The notes beneath the pieces were generated by a model. That model was not told where the DNA came from, ran no database searches, and saw nothing but the letters and a program-made list of their open reading frames with translations. The position numbers were made by a program, and so were the translations under genes. Shown here one piece after another: positions 33,074-42,984 of a stretch of DNA of 64,000 nt. Numbering within the stretch: the first letter of the stretch is position 1; each line of letters begins with the position of its first letter. Origin of the DNA: Lineus longissimus (Eukaryota > Nemertea > Pilidiophora > Heteronemertea > Lineidae); the NCBI RefSeq assembly GCF_910592395.1, contig NC_088319.1:8122001-8186000 (forward strand). Direction: 5' to 3'.

Positions 33074-36000
33074 CTATCTACTCTTCCACACTGAGGATGC
33101 ACCTGACATCATCGAGTTGCATTTGGTTTCACGAATGCAGGTAACCTCTCTCCTATGACGTCTTGCCGCCAATGTAGCATTCCCTGTAATAAAACGTATG
33201 AAAGAACTATAAATTTTACATACTGATTATTCATTGTCATTGTTGTTTTGCGCTTCATTTGAGGTATGAATATCATATTCACGGGTGAGTTGACTGTTTG
33301 GGAAAAAATCCTAAACAATATTGAAAAATAATCATCTAGCTAGCTGAATAGGCTGATAGCCATCTACACAAGGACAAACAGAGTGTTTTTTCTTAATAGT
33401 ACATTCCCATTTAGCTTACCATTACTTGAAAAGAAACAGCTCATCACATGATCTGTTTCACACGAAAATACTTGAATAACTCTATCGAAGAAGGCTGCCT
33501 CAGATTTCAACTTCCAACAGTTATCAATGTCAATCATTGTGAAGTCCTGATTCGTTTTCCCATTCGGAGTCCAGTAAGCTACCACAAATGCTGTTACCTT
33601 ATCCCTCATTTGTCCAATTTGTTGTGCTGGAAGTATAATCATTGCCATTTTAGTGATGATACATATAATAATGATATGAATTGGTTAGAGCGATTGGTGA
33701 GCTAATATCTTGCTTACAGACATCGATTGCCTTAATGCGATTTATATTTTCAGAATAAATCTCTCTCTGAGACTTGCCTTTGCTCAGCACATCACATGGC
33801 AACATCAATGTAATCGAGTAACTCAGAGGCACTTTTATACGAACAAAACAATAAGAAAAATGCACAGATGTTGAAATAGTATTTTTCCCAGCCTAAAAAC
33901 TGAAGACTAAAATGTCTTAATTAACTGTTATTCTATTGTAAGCGAACCGTAGACGAAGTGCTCCACTAGATGTAAAGTTTGTTACTGTTACTTCATTGGT
34001 AAAGCACACTTACTGCTGTACGGTATTGCTATTACAACTGACTGCTACATGTAGATGAATGAACTAAACAGTTTATTTAAAACCTTACGTTTATTTACAT
34101 CTGGGTTGTACCAGAACCCAAGGTCTATTCCGGTCCAATTTTGGCCACTAATAGTAAGTCCTTTGCTTTTAAGGCCTCCTCGACTGTGTCGGCCATGGCC
34201 AAAAGCCGGTACAAAGTACAGCCGTGGGTTACGTTGATTGCTCTTGTAGCCAAGGAGACATTCTTTAGTGTTGTGGAACTGGCCTGAAAAACCAATACGA
34301 AAATAATGCGAACTGCAATTTAAAAATTTATGCAAAATGTTGACTGGCTGGAGCGGGCAACGTAATGTGTCTTAACCAATCATGTTCACTGCTTCTCACT
34401 TTCGGTATGAGACTACAATTTGTCACAAGATGAATTGAAATGCAAGAAGCACCTTAAGCTATTTGAATAACATTTTAAGATAAACGTTGTTTTATATGCA
34501 AAATGCATTGTCTCATGTCTACAACCCTTACTTTGTTGTTAACCCTTTGCATGGTATAGTAGGTAAACATCATGGTGAGCTAATTGGAGTCACCAGATGA
34601 CACAGGTTATTTTCTATTCAAGCTTGCAATTGCAAACTATTTGTTTTTACAGCAAGTAAGGCAACAAAGTCTTCATCTCCTCATAGCACCACCTTACTTT
34701 TCAAAGTCGCATCCGTTCTTGCTACATATTAGTGAGTTTCCGCATTGCTCACGAACAACGATTACGATTTCTTTGTATAAGTGCATGTAATCTGTTCAAT
34801 TACAAAGAAATCATAATCGTAAGCGTTGTTCGTGAGCAATGCAGAAACTCACTAATTAGTTGAAATTACCTTGCAAATCACCAGTTGGCTTGCTTTACTC
34901 ACTACATCTGGACTTATGTCATTTTTTCCAAGTTTGAGGAAGTTCACCTTAGACACATTGTCATTTGTGTTCACTGCCATTGTTCTACTGATGAACGCAC
35001 TGAAATAAAGACAATAGACCTTGTTTTTCCCTATTCAATGACAGTTGGAATACTGGCGAGAGGGCACCATCCGGACCATAAGCTCTGTGGCTCTTTGTTG
35101 GGAATCTTTCCCATCGCTTTTTCAAAATTCCAAATGGCTAAGGAGAAGAAAAATACACAACAGCTTACCTAAACGACTCAGGAACAGAGCCCCCACTGAA
35201 AGAATAATCTTTCCAGTTTGAAAGCAATTCATCCTTTGTTTCCTCTGGAAAGGCACTTGTTGCTTCCTCCCATGTAGCCTTGCCGACACCAATCAGGAAG
35301 GCACGTTTCACCTTCTGCAACAGATTCAAATGAATTGTTATTTAAAAAGGTAACAAATCAAGATTTGTGAATATATTCTCCTGGTCACAGGTTAGTGAAA
35401 AAAATCACTCTCAAGTGTCTAATTATGTGAAATAAATTATGACGAGATGAACATATTTGTCTTAATGTTATATCCATTGCATGACCAGATTGGGCTATCA
35501 CAAATCACTTATAATATTCAAACTGAACTTGGCTACCATGGCGAATTATTTCAAAACTAGATTGAAAATTTAGCCCTTCATGTCAGCTACTTAAAATGAT
35601 GTTGTCCAAAGTTTTTGTCACTGTGTAATAAGCTTATATACCGTTAAAACTGCATGTACTCATAAATTCACCTGAAGGCCTTTTAATTCCTTCGCTTTTT
35701 TTTTCATTTCGGCGATAGAAAGATCCTTGTTCATTATTTTCTGCAAAAGCCATTCAATGTCCTCATTGTGGAGGTGCACCATAGCACTGAAACAGGCATG
35801 TTGCAGATCTGGTTTTTTTAGATCTTTTGCTTTGAGCTGCTGGTCTTTTGTCGCCCCATCCTCGTATAGAGCGAACACCTCCATCAGCATCTTGAACATA
35901 TCTTCAGGAAATAATGCCAACCGCATGGCCAAGTCTATTGTTGTCTGAAAATTGATAAAAATATTTGATCTTTATGAATGATACACTTGTATACTTGGAT

Positions 36001-38737
36001 CAGCCACTCGAGCCGTTTTCCCATAGCTGCCAAAGATGACATAGCAAAACAAGCTTTTTGACATTTCATAAAACATACTATTACTATTAGTATTAGTACC
36101 AAAAATGAATGTTTGGCACTGCAGATGTTTTTAACTACCACTGACCTATTTTTCTCTTTTTTAATCAAATTTTACCTTTTCATCAGCATGAAGCTTTCTA
36201 CAAGATTCCTTCCAAGCGACATCATTTTTAAATCGGATGATAGATGTGTTGTCATAAGGAAAATAGTTTCAAAGGTTCCTCATCTGTTATATGCCATTGT
36301 TTGTTGTTTGTAATTCATTTATTACAAAGTACTGACCTTGTCATAGAATGACATCTTGAGCCTGGCCTCTCCTACCATGTTGTGGTTGTGAGAGGCCACC
36401 ATCGCTTCTTCATCGGTTAAACCGCAATACACATTACCCCACAGACTTCTTTTATATTCCCCCCCAAATTCTTTCCCAATGTCCGACATGGCCAACACTA
36501 GGTGTTGGCCACCAAGAACTTCATAGTTGTATCCATTGATCTGCAACAAAATTGTACGCCTATCAGTTAGGGTTTACTAATGCTACATACTAATTCCTCC
36601 TCTAAGGGCTCTTACAGCATTTACACCAATCTTGAGATTTCATCTCCATTGCACTTGCTTAAACCATTATTGCATTAGCCATGACACAAACATGACAAAG
36701 CCTAAGGAGGCTCAGTTAATCTCGGACTGCGTGGCAGTATACACGGGCAACAGATGTTGATTCCCAAATTGAACAGATGATTAGTTTTGAATCTTACATT
36801 TTTCTCATTAAAATCCTCCTTAGTAACATCCTTTACACACAGAAGTAATGGTTGATTGTCATCTTTAAATTCTCCATTAAGAATTCTCCTTTTCAGTGTT
36901 GCTTTCCACTGTTGATCAATGGGACGGATGTTCCTGGATGCATCTATCCCATTGATCAACGCGCCAACATTGATGCACAGATGGCCTAGAAAATTAAACA
37001 TTTGTTGATTACTTCACTGATAGCATGTACACTGACAGGCCATAAAAATGAATGATATATTTATAATCTATGAAAAATATATTAATAAGTTTTTCCTTCA
37101 AGAATTCTATTAGATTTTTCATCTTTTTTTTGTAAGATTAAATTGAAAAATTACACAGCTATTTTTCTTGCATTTCAATTACTATTAGTCCACTGTACCC
37201 GTTTGTGTGTTTGTTTCTCCCAGACCAAAGACCTCTTCATTTGTCAAATACATTTAATACAAACTTTCTTTTCACACTTTGGGTCACCTTCTTCTTCTTC
37301 TTCAGCGTTCACTCTTTGGCACTTGGAGGGGTCATCCTCCTAGGAGTAATCCTCCTCCAAGGCGGGATGAGCGTATCCAGTGCTGCCACTACGGTTGTGC
37401 GCCAATTGGGTTTATTGGCCTAGTGGTCCGACTTTGGCGACCGGCTGACAGGCCGAGACTTTGGGTCACCAAGCTGTGTATGAACACGCCAAAGCTTTTG
37501 GCTGAAGTTACCCGTGACGCACATGACTTGAAGGTGAAATTGTCGTGTGTACAACGTGAATAACGTTATATAAAACCAATAAACGGCCTTATAATGGATG
37601 TTAGTTGGAAATTCCAAAACCTGGCTTCGTAAGTACCTTTTTGGGACCAGATAATGCTACATGCAAAATTTTGGGTCACTCAGCCATTCGGTCTGGGAGA
37701 TACGAGCGCACACACCAACAAACAAACAAACACACAAACTTTTCTCAAATTTAGTAAGGATTAAAATTTGGCTCTAATTAAGTCCTTACCCACAAACTTC
37801 TCCTTTAAGTTGATTCTCTTAACCGTATTAGTATTTTCCAATTTCTTCTTCTTTGCTGCCATTTTCGCGGTAGACAATTTTCGTTTTGAAGGCCTACAGA
37901 TAAAAACCTAAATTACTTCAAGAATACACTGATGCATTTGTATTGTTGCTATTTTTTCTTATCTAGGAATATTGATTTTCAATAAAACCTCTACTAAAAT
38001 TATTCAGTAAGCTTTTTGGTCTTGTAGTAACACAGGCTTAATGGGGGACATAGATTTTGGCCTTATATTTTTTTGTTCCCCCCCCCGTCATTTTTACCTG
38101 ATCTTCTCTATTTCATCATTCAGTTCTGGTTCTTCTTCTTCATCTATCTCCACCCCCTCGATTTCTGATTCTGTTTCATCATTTTCATTCGCTGTTGTTT
38201 CTTCTTCTTGTTCTTCCGGTCCCACTGGTTTTGTTTGGTGTGCTTTTAAAAATGATTTCATTTTGGTTAAAACGATACAAAATACATTCTGGTTTTACAT
38301 ACATGCATACATGTACACACAGTCTCACTTAAGAGCCACTTCATAACTATTCATTTGCAGAGATTTAATGTGCCTCTTTTCATACTTCTGATGCTTTCAA
38401 TATCAGTTCTTTACAGGAATGAATAATACATTTGACAATTTAATTAGATTAATTAATGAAATCGGAACCTTTGACAAGTTCTATATGCCAATCAAACCAT
38501 AACCCTATCAAGGGTCTTGATCAGCCCCCCCCCCCTCAGTATTGTGAAGAAGCAATCTATAGGTCAGTATTGTTTACATTTATTTGTATACTTACCCTTC
38601 AACTGTTTGAATGCAGCACAGAAGTCATTGGATGAGTCTACAAAGTCTCGCATTTCATTGCTTATCTCACTCTGGTTCCAATCAAACTGATCAAGAGATG
38701 TTTTAAGAGTGACATCCTTTGAATCCGAAAATTCAAT
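33074..38737 (-). CDS. ParB-like/methyltransferase-like fusion gene (partial, at least 12 exons)
   Basis: Exons on the minus strand: 38737-38596, 38242-38098, 37893-37790, 36985-36798, 36540-36337, 35944-35672, 35314-35169, 34999-34870, 34283-34112 (uncertain), 33831-33718, 33626-33420, 33183-33074. Splice sites are GT/AG and the other phases join. An acidic Glu-rich segment and a basic segment precede a ParB/sulfiredoxin-like part (NIRPIDQQWKATLKRRI; YEVLGGQHLVLAMSDIG; GLTDEEAMVASHNHN). Helical exons follow (DLQHACFSAMVHLHNEDIEW). The C terminus resembles an amino-methyltransferase: SYSITLMLPCDVL, then a motif-I-like DHVMSCFFSSNG joined to NATLAARRHRREV. No clear DPPY motif is seen. The uncertain exon reads either with one in-frame TAG (donor after 34112), or in another frame with an earlier donor in exon 34999-34870 and an end at 34089. 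The 5' end is not found. Confidence 0.55.
34729..34855. repeat. near-perfect hairpin palindrome in an intron
   Basis: Left arm TTAGTGAGTTTCCGCATTGC (from 34729) and right arm (to 34855) are inverse copies of about 50 bp with few mismatches and a loop of about 24 bp. It is a fold-back MITE candidate. Confidence 0.85.
37297..37450 (+). repeat. dispersed repeat, copy 1 (SINE-like)
   Basis: CTCTTTGGCACTTGGAGGGG...CCTCCAAGGCGGGATGAGCG...TGCGCCAATTGGGTTTATTGG then GGCCTAGTGGTCCGACTTTGG. Copy 2 is at 61405-61560. The end GGCCTAGTGGT resembles a tRNA A box. It lies in an intron of the ParB-like gene. Confidence 0.7.
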
Positions 38738-40058
38738 CTGCAAAATATTTGTTATCAACAGTAATTTTCAAATTTGATCTGGTTGTCTTTTCATGATAAC
38801 AATACGACTCTAGTATCTCATCCTGAAACTCATGGTCTCATAACAGACAGTATTCCTCCATGATTTTTTTCGTAGATTCACCTTCAGGCCCACTGCCAAT
38901 GGCAACATGGAGGCTCTTCTTATTACAACTCCCTCCGGGCAATCATGTGGTATCTGACCTGCCAGCCTGTGGTGTCACTCCCGCCAAACTTCCACATGGT
39001 TACTAACTGTACGGTATTTATTTAGCTGTTTTGCAGTTTGGCATCGTGGTGTGTTCAGTAAAACTGAACCATGTCAACAGCTCTTTATTCAATAGCCCAG
39101 AAGTTGGAAGTCCATACATGTATGTCCACCATTCAGTTACATGAGTAACATTAAGATATTCATTCAAATCCTGATGCTTAAGAATCTTTTGAAAACATCG
39201 TTGTCCAGGAGCTCTTCACATAATGGTAACTGGCAGACATTTCCATGTTACCATCTCCTCCCACCCTATTTATACTCCAGGTGCCCCATAAACTTTGGTT
39301 GCCGTGCATACAATTACAAGTAGGCCTACTATACTACAGAGTATCGTAGTAAAAGAAATTACGCAAATGCACTCCCTGCCTCCCACAACAATGCATCCAT
39401 TGGGGCGAACGACCACGTGACCGGAGTTGATTGGCTGGTTTATTTCCAGCTGGATGCATTGCAAATGCACAGGACTCATAGCCGTCAACCTCGTCTTTCA
39501 TTACCTCGATCCATTGGCATTCTTGATGAATGAATTGCTACACTGTTTCTGACGTTCACATGATTGGTTGGATTGGTTGGATTGGTTGGACCTCTCTATT
39601 GACTTCGCGCGACGTACGCGTCATTTCAACTGCTGATCGCGACATGTGGTCTTTTTCGAATGGAACTCAAAGAGAGATGAACTCCAGATATTTTTTTCCA
39701 AATGACAACTTGAAAAAAACCCGGATTTTTGGAATGATTTTTACACACATCCTACACTTTCAGAGGAATGCTTTTGGTGAGGCATTTTATTCTTATGCTT
39801 CATCATTCGAATTCTCGCAAAATTAATCTAAACTTTGATCAATGAGACTGAGAGTGATTGGTATGGTTATTTAGGGACCGTCTCAAAAATACCTTGAAGC
39901 CTTAGAAGTGAAATGAATGAAATAATATCTTGGATACTTTTGTCAGTAATATCTCAGCTAACAGACAATTGCAATCACCACTAGGCAGTTATTAGACTAA
40001 ATGACTCATGCACGTACAGCTTATTTTGACTGTTCATTATTGTGTTTGTTTGTTTCAG
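38738..40058. other. no supported gene
   Basis: Probably intron or intergenic DNA. A short array GATTGGTTG x3 lies at about 39562-39590. No further exon of the minus-strand gene was recognised. Confidence 0.5.
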
Positions 40059-40159
40059 CAATCTATCCGATTGAAATCCCCACAAAGAATTTTACAGAGG
40101 AGGAGCCGCCGTGGTGTGATTGGAATGACATGGACAACTTTCATGAAGAAGGATTCTAA
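40059..40159 (+). CDS. terminal exon of an unidentified plus-strand gene
   Basis: Acceptor TTTGTTTGTTTCAG is followed by an open 101-nt exon ending in TAA. In phase 1 it reads IYPIEIPTKNFTEEEPPWCD and then an acidic tail rich in W, D and N. The composition is strongly protein-like. No upstream partner exon was recognised, so the product is unknown. Confidence 0.45.
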
Positions 40160-40319
40160 ATCATACTTTTGACATTTTGAGATTGGGATAAAAAACCAAG
40201 GTTGAGAGAAATTTTTCAACTTATTCATTCATGGACTCGTGGATTTTACTTCCTACCCATCTAAAATTCCTGGCTCAAGGATACTATACTACATTATATT
40301 CAGGAATAACCAGTGCATT

Positions 40320-41700
40320 TGTGACGGTGTGACGGAGAGGTTAAAAGGGGGTACCCTAAAATTTGAGTTGTGCCGCACGCGGTCTCTTAGCAACAGGCAC
40401 CTGGGCGTGGCCTGGTGGGTTCTGGGAAAGACGCGGTGCAGTAGCCATTTTGTTGGGGAAATAAACCCGAGTTTCGGGAACCTCTGTCACAAAATTATAA
40501 GTTTCTCCCTTCCTTTCTTGCAGGTAAGCTAACATCTGGGCCAAAGTGACAGATAAATGTATATAGTACAAACTGATGCCCAGGTTTTTGGGCAATTTTC
40601 GTGTTTTTGAACGATATTTAGCAGTTGAAGTGGCGGTGACAATCGCGGTTGGTTGCCGGCCAGACTTTTCGTGGGTTTTATTCCCGCGCTTTAGTTTCGG
40701 CCGATTAAAGTCAGGTTAATCTAAGTAACGCCCACTCTGGAGTGGTTGTGGTAGTTGATTTGGCCACCCAGAGCTGTGTGTCGTACTCGTATGTCAGATT
40801 CATGTGATTTTAGCCATGAATAAGGGTCAGAAAGGGCACAGAGATGGGTCAGCCAGAGCGCTGTTTAGTTTAACGGATAATCGCCCGGTGGCAGCAGCTG
40901 ACGGTCAGAGATGTGACAATATTTTGAGATGCTGATTGTGTTTGCTACATTTGGCTGCAATATCTTTTTGTTATTCCTTCTAAGTAACTAAGCCAGAGTT
41001 AAAGACTTGTGAGTCCAGACTATAAGAGATATTACTGCTAGTTATTTTCATGGTCAAGACCTGGCTGTGTAGATAATTTAGATAAATGTAATGAGTATGA
41101 TTTCAAGACAAAGAGACTGAATTGGAGTGAACTGTTGAGTAAACTTTGGAACTTTTGGTTCATGTACAAATGTACACTGTGTATAGGTATAGGACAAGAT
41201 CACCTAAATTTCTATAGGTTGTTTCAAGGTTGTGTGATAACTTGTAGTGAAGGTTTTGGACTTACTTGATTACAAAACAGCTTGTGAGGTCACTGTTTGT
41301 GAGTCCAGTAATGATTAACCCTTTCTGTGCTACAGATAGTCTAGTGTGAGATTATACTCTGTTTCCAAGTTGCTGGGCGATTAAGGTGCGTCCTTTATTT
41401 TATGGTTTCACCCTGTGAGTTAGGTTGGGCTGTGACCAAAATGCTGTTCATTCCATTTCTCCTTAAAGGTGTGGCCAGTTTAGGAATAATTTCCTTCGGC
41501 CTGGTTGGTGGGATTAACCCATTATTTTCGTGTTTGTTATTACGTTATTCTTGCCTAATCTAGATGTAGGCAGTAGCCATTTTGTTGGGGAAATAAACCC
41601 GAGTTTCGGGAACCTCTGTCACAAAATTATAAGTTTCTCCCTTCCTTTCTTGCAGCGACAATTCCCAGTACGTGTATTTGGACCCTGAGTAAGGGCTACA
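40320..41700 (+). repeat. 5' LTR of Gypsy element 2
   Basis: It starts TGTGACGGTGTGACGG and ends AAGGGCTACA. It contains an 86-bp direct repeat (40438-40523, 41570-41655) with AATAAACCC in each copy. The first copy is followed by a donor-like GTAAGC; the second ends in a pyrimidine tract plus TTGCAG. Confidence 0.95.
40524..41655 (+). other. intron-like insert within the Gypsy 2 LTR
   Basis: A 1132-bp segment begins GTAAGC directly after repeat copy A and ends CTTTCTTGCAG with repeat copy B. Splicing it would leave a single 86-bp copy and an LTR of about 250 nt. The same structure is at 48330-49461 in the 3' LTR. Whether it is spliced is inferred. Confidence 0.55.
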
Positions 41701-41703
41701 TTT

Positions 41704-41721
41704 TGGGGGCTCAGCCGGGAA
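41704..41721 (+). promoter_or_regulatory. primer-binding site, tRNA-Pro-like
   Basis: TGGGGGCTCAGCCGGGAA starts three bases after the 5' LTR. TGGGGGCTC is the established start of tRNA-Pro primer sites of retroviruses; the rest differs slightly. Confidence 0.75.
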
Positions 41722-41757
41722 CGTCAAGTCAAGTTGCAAGAAAGATCAACCACCAAG

Positions 41758-42984
41758 ATGGGAGAACGACAGAGGGCACTCACCCGAGTGCGCACCAAGC
41801 TCTATGGTGCGGAAAAGGAAACGCTGTTTGGATATATCCGGGAACAGTTCGGTGAAGACAAGTTAACGGGCTTGTCCCGGGAGGACGCCATTGGACTTTT
41901 TGAAGACGAAATGGCCAAGACATCAAGAGATAAAGACGATGGGGTGGATGCGTTGACGGCGATGTGCGCGGCTTTGACGCCATTGATGACTGGTGTTACT
42001 GTTACCACTAGTGCTCCAGTGACATCATCCACAGTACCGACTACACCTGCCGACTCTAAGGGGAAAGTGCTCGTACATACAAAGAATTTCAAACTTTCCA
42101 ATAACATTGGTGACAAGTCAAGCTCCCTAAGCTATGTTAGTTTCCTACGTCAAATTGAGGCCGCCAGGAAAAGGGGATTCTCGGAGGCCGATATTCTGGA
42201 TGGTGTTATCCGAGCGGTTGACCCAGCATGCGGTGTCCGGGAATACCTGGAGGGTATAGATGAACTGACATTGAATAAAGCACAGGCAATCATCCGATCC
42301 TTTTACCGTGAACGGTCATCGACCGAACTCTACCAAGAACTGTGTTCGCTACGGCAAGGGCCGCGGGAATCTCCGCAAGAGTTTTTGTACCGAGCGCTGA
42401 CGCTGAAACAAAAAATCGTATTCGCCTCTCGAGAACGCCCCGATTTGTCGTACGATTCCAATCTAATAAGAAATCAGTTCAATGATTCTGTGTGTACCGG
42501 GCTGCGGGATAATATCATCAGGCTGGAGCTCCGGGAGCTGCTCAGTCACTGCGAGACTGAGGAGGGACTGATTGATGGCATGAATGAGATTACGAGGCGG
42601 CAGGCTGAAGTCGAGAGGAAGTCCCAGCAGGTACAAGCTGGCAAGACAGCTATGGCGGTTAAGACAGTTGATGCAGTTGCCGGGGTGGACCAGGCCTCTA
42701 TTCTACAGGAGCTGCGGGCGTTATCGGTAGCAGTGAAGGCGATTCAGCAGAACCAGGGTCGGGGTGTTGCCAACTCAGCCAGTTCTTCCGAGATTGAGTC
42801 CAATCGTGCAGTCAAGAGGATCCGTGGAAGGTGTAAAGCTTGCCGTGAGTCTGGTGATATCAACAGTCGATGCACCCACTGCTTCATCTGTGGGGGCTCA
42901 CATCTCAAGTGGAACTGTCCGGACCGCAGGAACCCCCCCAACAGCGAGGACAAGCAGGGAAACGCCCCGGGGCCGCGGCAGTAG
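41758..42984 (+). CDS. gag: Gypsy 2 Gag
   Basis: Capsid/nucleocapsid protein, 408 aa, from ATG 41758 (MGERQRALTR; AAGATGG context). The mid-region has the retrotransposon capsid pattern (YQELCSLRQGPRESPQEFLY). Near the C terminus there are Cys/His clusters: CKACRESGDINSRC and CFICGGSHLKWNCP (CX2CX3HX4C). The last 115 bases overlap pol in the -1 frame, with GGGAAAC at 42957-42963. No internal stop. Confidence 0.92.
   Translation: MGERQRALTRVRTKLYGAEKETLFGYIREQFGEDKLTGLSREDAIGLFEDEMAKTSRDKDDGVDALTAMCAALTPLMTGVTVTTSAPVTSSTVPTTPADSKGKVLVHTKNFKLSNNIGDKSSSLSYVSFLRQIEAARKRGFSEADILDGVIRAVDPACGVREYLEGIDELTLNKAQAIIRSFYRERSSTELYQELCSLRQGPRESPQEFLYRALTLKQKIVFASRERPDLSYDSNLIRNQFNDSVCTGLRDNIIRLELRELLSHCETEEGLIDGMNEITRRQAEVERKSQQVQAGKTAMAVKTVDAVAGVDQASILQELRALSVAVKAIQQNQGRGVANSASSSEIESNRAVKRIRGRCKACRESGDINSRCTHCFICGGSHLKWNCPDRRNPPNSEDKQGNAPGPRQ

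Noticed and set aside
35030-35138. Open frame reading PFGILKKRWERFPTKSHRAY next to exon 35314-35169
   Set aside because: It would need a 31-nt intron or two in-frame stops. The acceptor at 34999 gives a correct phase, so this is intron.
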